Assembly (NCBI GenBank): GCA_016900015.1
Contig: JACJJM010000006.1
Span: 62,001-126,000, forward strand
Source: Phocaeicola coprophilus
GTDB lineage: Bacteria > Bacteroidota > Bacteroidia > Bacteroidales > Bacteroidaceae
Reading direction: 5' to 3'
Length of the DNA stretch: 64,000 nucleotides
Each line of letters opens with the position of its first letter. The stretch's first letter is position 1. Position numbers and translations under genes: made by a program. The notes beneath the pieces are model-generated. The model searched no databases. It saw nothing but the letters and a program-made list of their open reading frames with translations, and was not told the DNA's origin. Positions 62,409 to 64,000 of this stretch are shown here, piece after piece.

Positions 62409-62918
62409 ATGCAAAAGACTGACTTCCGACACGACATCCTGCCGCTGAAGGACAAACTCTTCAGGCTGGCACTCCGCATCACCCTCAACCGTGCGGAGGC
62501 TGAAGACGTCGTGCAGGACACGATGATACGCGTGTGGGACCGGCGCGACGACTGGCACGAGATGGATTCCGTCGAAGCCTACTGCCTCACGGTGTGCCGC
62601 AACCTGGCCATCGACCGCAGCCAGCTCAAGGAAGCACAAAACGAAACGCTCTCCGAGGCCGAAGCCAACCAGCCCGACGCATCCGACCCCTACGCACTCT
62701 GTGTGCGCAACGAACAAATGGAACTCATCCACCGCCTCATCAACGGGCTGCCGGAGAAGCAACGCTCCATCATCCAGTTGCGCGACATCGAAGGGAAGAG
62801 TTACAAAGAGATTGCCGACATCTTGCGTGTGAGCGAGGAACAGGTGAAAGTCAACCTGTTTCGCGCCCGACAAAAGATAAAACAACAATATACAGAAATA
62901 AACGACTATGGATTATAA
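62409..62918 (+). CDS. Sigma-70 family (ECF-like) RNA polymerase sigma factor
   Basis: A 169-residue protein with region 2 (LFRLALRITLNRAEAEDVVQ; DTMIRVWDRRDDWHEM; YCLTVCRNLAIDRSQLKEAQ) and region 4 (LPEKQRSIIQLRDIEGKSYK; EIADILRVSEEQVKVNLFRA). It heads a three-gene operon that overlaps the next gene by 11 bases. In Bacteroidetes this family is followed by a membrane protein and DUF4252 proteins, as here. No FecR protein accompanies it. Confidence 0.93.
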   Translation: MQKTDFRHDILPLKDKLFRLALRITLNRAEAEDVVQDTMIRVWDRRDDWHEMDSVEAYCLTVCRNLAIDRSQLKEAQNETLSEAEANQPDASDPYALCVRNEQMELIHRLINGLPEKQRSIIQLRDIEGKSYKEIADILRVSEEQVKVNLFRARQKIKQQYTEINDYGL

Positions 62919-63411
62919 GTACATTGAACAGCTACTCGAACGCTATTGGGCCTGTGACACCTCCGTGGAGGAAGAGCAGATTCTGCGTGCCTTTTTCCGG
63001 CAGAAAGAGATACCTGCTCATTTGCTTCCTTATAAGAACTTGTTCGCTTACGAAGACGCAGCGCAGGAAGTGACCCTGGGCAAGGATTTCGACGAACGCA
63101 TCCTGTCACAAGTGGAACGCCACACGGTCAAAGTGCAGCGCATATCGCTGCGCCGGCGCATGATGCCCCTGTTCAAGGCAGCAGCCGTCGTGGCCGTCAT
63201 CGTGACACTGGGCACCGTGACGCAACGTTCATTCAGGGCCAACCGGCAAGCAGACTACAACTACGACGCCTACAAGGACACCTACACCGACCCGCAGTCA
63301 GCCTACGGGACCGTGTCGGAAGCGTTGCAAATCGTGTCCGAGAGTTTCCGGAAATCACAGGTGCACGACAGCGACAGCGTGTCCGCACCTCTTAAAACGA
63401 CCGGCCAATGA
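62908..63411 (+). CDS. Membrane anti-sigma-like protein
   Basis: A 167-residue protein with a cytoplasmic N-terminal domain (YIEQLLERYWACDTSVEEEQ; ILRAFFRQKEIPAHLLPYKN), a basic region and one membrane helix (about residues 90-108, FKAAAVVAVIVTLGTVTQ), then a short periplasmic tail. Position after a sigma gene and topology suggest it sequesters the sigma factor, but it has no recognised anti-sigma domain. It overlaps the sigma gene at its start and the next gene by ATGA at its end. Confidence 0.75.
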   Translation: MDYKYIEQLLERYWACDTSVEEEQILRAFFRQKEIPAHLLPYKNLFAYEDAAQEVTLGKDFDERILSQVERHTVKVQRISLRRRMMPLFKAAAVVAVIVTLGTVTQRSFRANRQADYNYDAYKDTYTDPQSAYGTVSEALQIVSESFRKSQVHDSDSVSAPLKTTGQ

Positions 63412-63911
63412 AGTTGCGGCTATGGTTCTCAGGAGCGGTCTTCCTGCTGGTTGCCATCATCGCGCAGGCACAGGACTTCGTGTCCAAATACATGGACGAG
63501 AACGCGGGCGACAGCACGCTGACACGCATCAGCGTCAGCCCCAAGATGATGGAAGAAATCCTGGAAAGCAGTGTCGGGAAAAACGACACGACCGGAGTCG
63601 CAGACATCATCGCGAAGCTGAAAAGCATGCAAATCGTCAACAGCCGGGAAGAAGGAGACACCCACTTCCGGCGTGCCGAAGCACTGGCACGGAAGAACTC
63701 GGCACGCTTCAAGGAGCTGGCCTCCTATGACGAAGGCAACGACCGGGGACGCATCTTCGTGCGCGAGCAGAAGGACCACATCGTCGAACTCGTCTTGCTC
63801 AGGCAGGAAGCGAGCCAGTTTACGGTCATCAACTTCACCGGAGACATGAACCGGGACTTCATCGAACAGCTCAGGCACACGATGCTTCCCGCTCCGAAGG
63901 AGGATGAATAA
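63408..63911 (+). CDS. DUF4252-type exported protein
   Basis: A 167-residue protein with a signal peptide (MKLRLWFSGAVFLLVAIIAQ-AQ). The mature part fits DUF4252: FVSKYMDENAGDSTLTRISV, a VADIIAKLKSMQIVNSREEG segment, and the REQKDHIVELVLLRQEASQF then TVINFTGDMNRDFIEQL C-terminal half. Function is unknown; such proteins are regularly the output genes of this sigma operon. It starts by ATGA overlap. The remaining 89 bases hold an AT-rich stretch and an ATG at 63974 that may begin a further gene running off the window. Confidence 0.85.
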   Translation: MKLRLWFSGAVFLLVAIIAQAQDFVSKYMDENAGDSTLTRISVSPKMMEEILESSVGKNDTTGVADIIAKLKSMQIVNSREEGDTHFRRAEALARKNSARFKELASYDEGNDRGRIFVREQKDHIVELVLLRQEASQFTVINFTGDMNRDFIEQLRHTMLPAPKEDE

Positions 63912-64000
63912 AGAGATATTTTACTTGCTATTAAATAAGAATAAATCATTTGCATAACGAAACAAAACAATCAATGCTTAGTGAAGAAGGAATGAAGAGG

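Overview
The window looks like a chromosomal segment of a GC-rich member of the Bacteroidales (Bacteroidota). The evidence is two SusC/SusD-type outer-membrane loci, a one-polypeptide hybrid two-component regulator, many lipoproteins with Bacteroidetes-style signal peptides, ECF sigma/anti-sigma pairs, and about fifteen copies of the Bacteroides -7 promoter box TAnnTTTG, most of them 20-60 bases upstream of start codons. Genus cannot be decided from sequence reading alone. No prophage, insertion sequence, CRISPR array or rRNA operon was seen.

Layout. 0-5 kb: partial dacB, a PH-domain membrane protein, nadB, a PIN toxin/antitoxin pair, an Hsp20 gene preceded by a near-perfect sigma-54 promoter, and an arginase-like gene. 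5-13 kb: a 1436-residue hybrid two-component regulator and an overlapping ppk-ppx polyphosphate pair. 13-22 kb: an intact SusC-SusD-DUF4843-PKD lipoprotein operon, with a convergent ECF sigma/FecR pair. 22.3-23.8 kb: an AT-rich island with an elaborately folded leader and three small overlapping membrane or lipoprotein genes. 23.8-36 kb: korBA, tRNA-Arg(CCU), a three-gene envelope redox operon, pckA, a MATE exporter, an iron alcohol dehydrogenase and enolase. 36-45 kb: a biotin-dependent carboxylase/decarboxylase operon, a TlpA-like oxidoreductase and the fumarate reductase operon. 45-52 kb: a GYF/CD225 membrane protein, a NUDIX-TPR-beta-barrel cluster and a SGNH hydrolase. 52-58.5 kb: topA-aroK-speA-argB. 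58.5-64 kb: a SusC pseudogene made by an internal deletion, its intact SusD partner, and a sigma/membrane anti-sigma-like/DUF4252 operon.

Metabolism. Enolase, PEP carboxykinase, fumarate reductase, the biotin-dependent acyl-CoA carboxylase (or methylmalonyl-CoA decarboxylase) and 2-oxoglutarate:ferredoxin oxidoreductase together fit the anaerobic succinate/propionate fermentation and reductive TCA branch typical of gut Bacteroidales. Polyphosphate turnover, NAD, shikimate, arginine and polyamine genes complete a housekeeping core.

The most unusual material lies between the genes. Three families of intergenic repeats recur: (i) at least nine loci built from a 22-bp-period module with core CGGAAAGGA, in either orientation and often folding on itself; (ii) C/G-rich CCTCCCC...GGGGAGG inverted repeats, including a perfect 33-bp inverted repeat inside the carboxylase operon; (iii) long CACAGAG...CTCTGTG inverted repeats. 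The folded leader of the AT-rich island and the sigma-54 promoter with an upstream inverted repeat at hsp20 are the best candidates for undescribed regulation.
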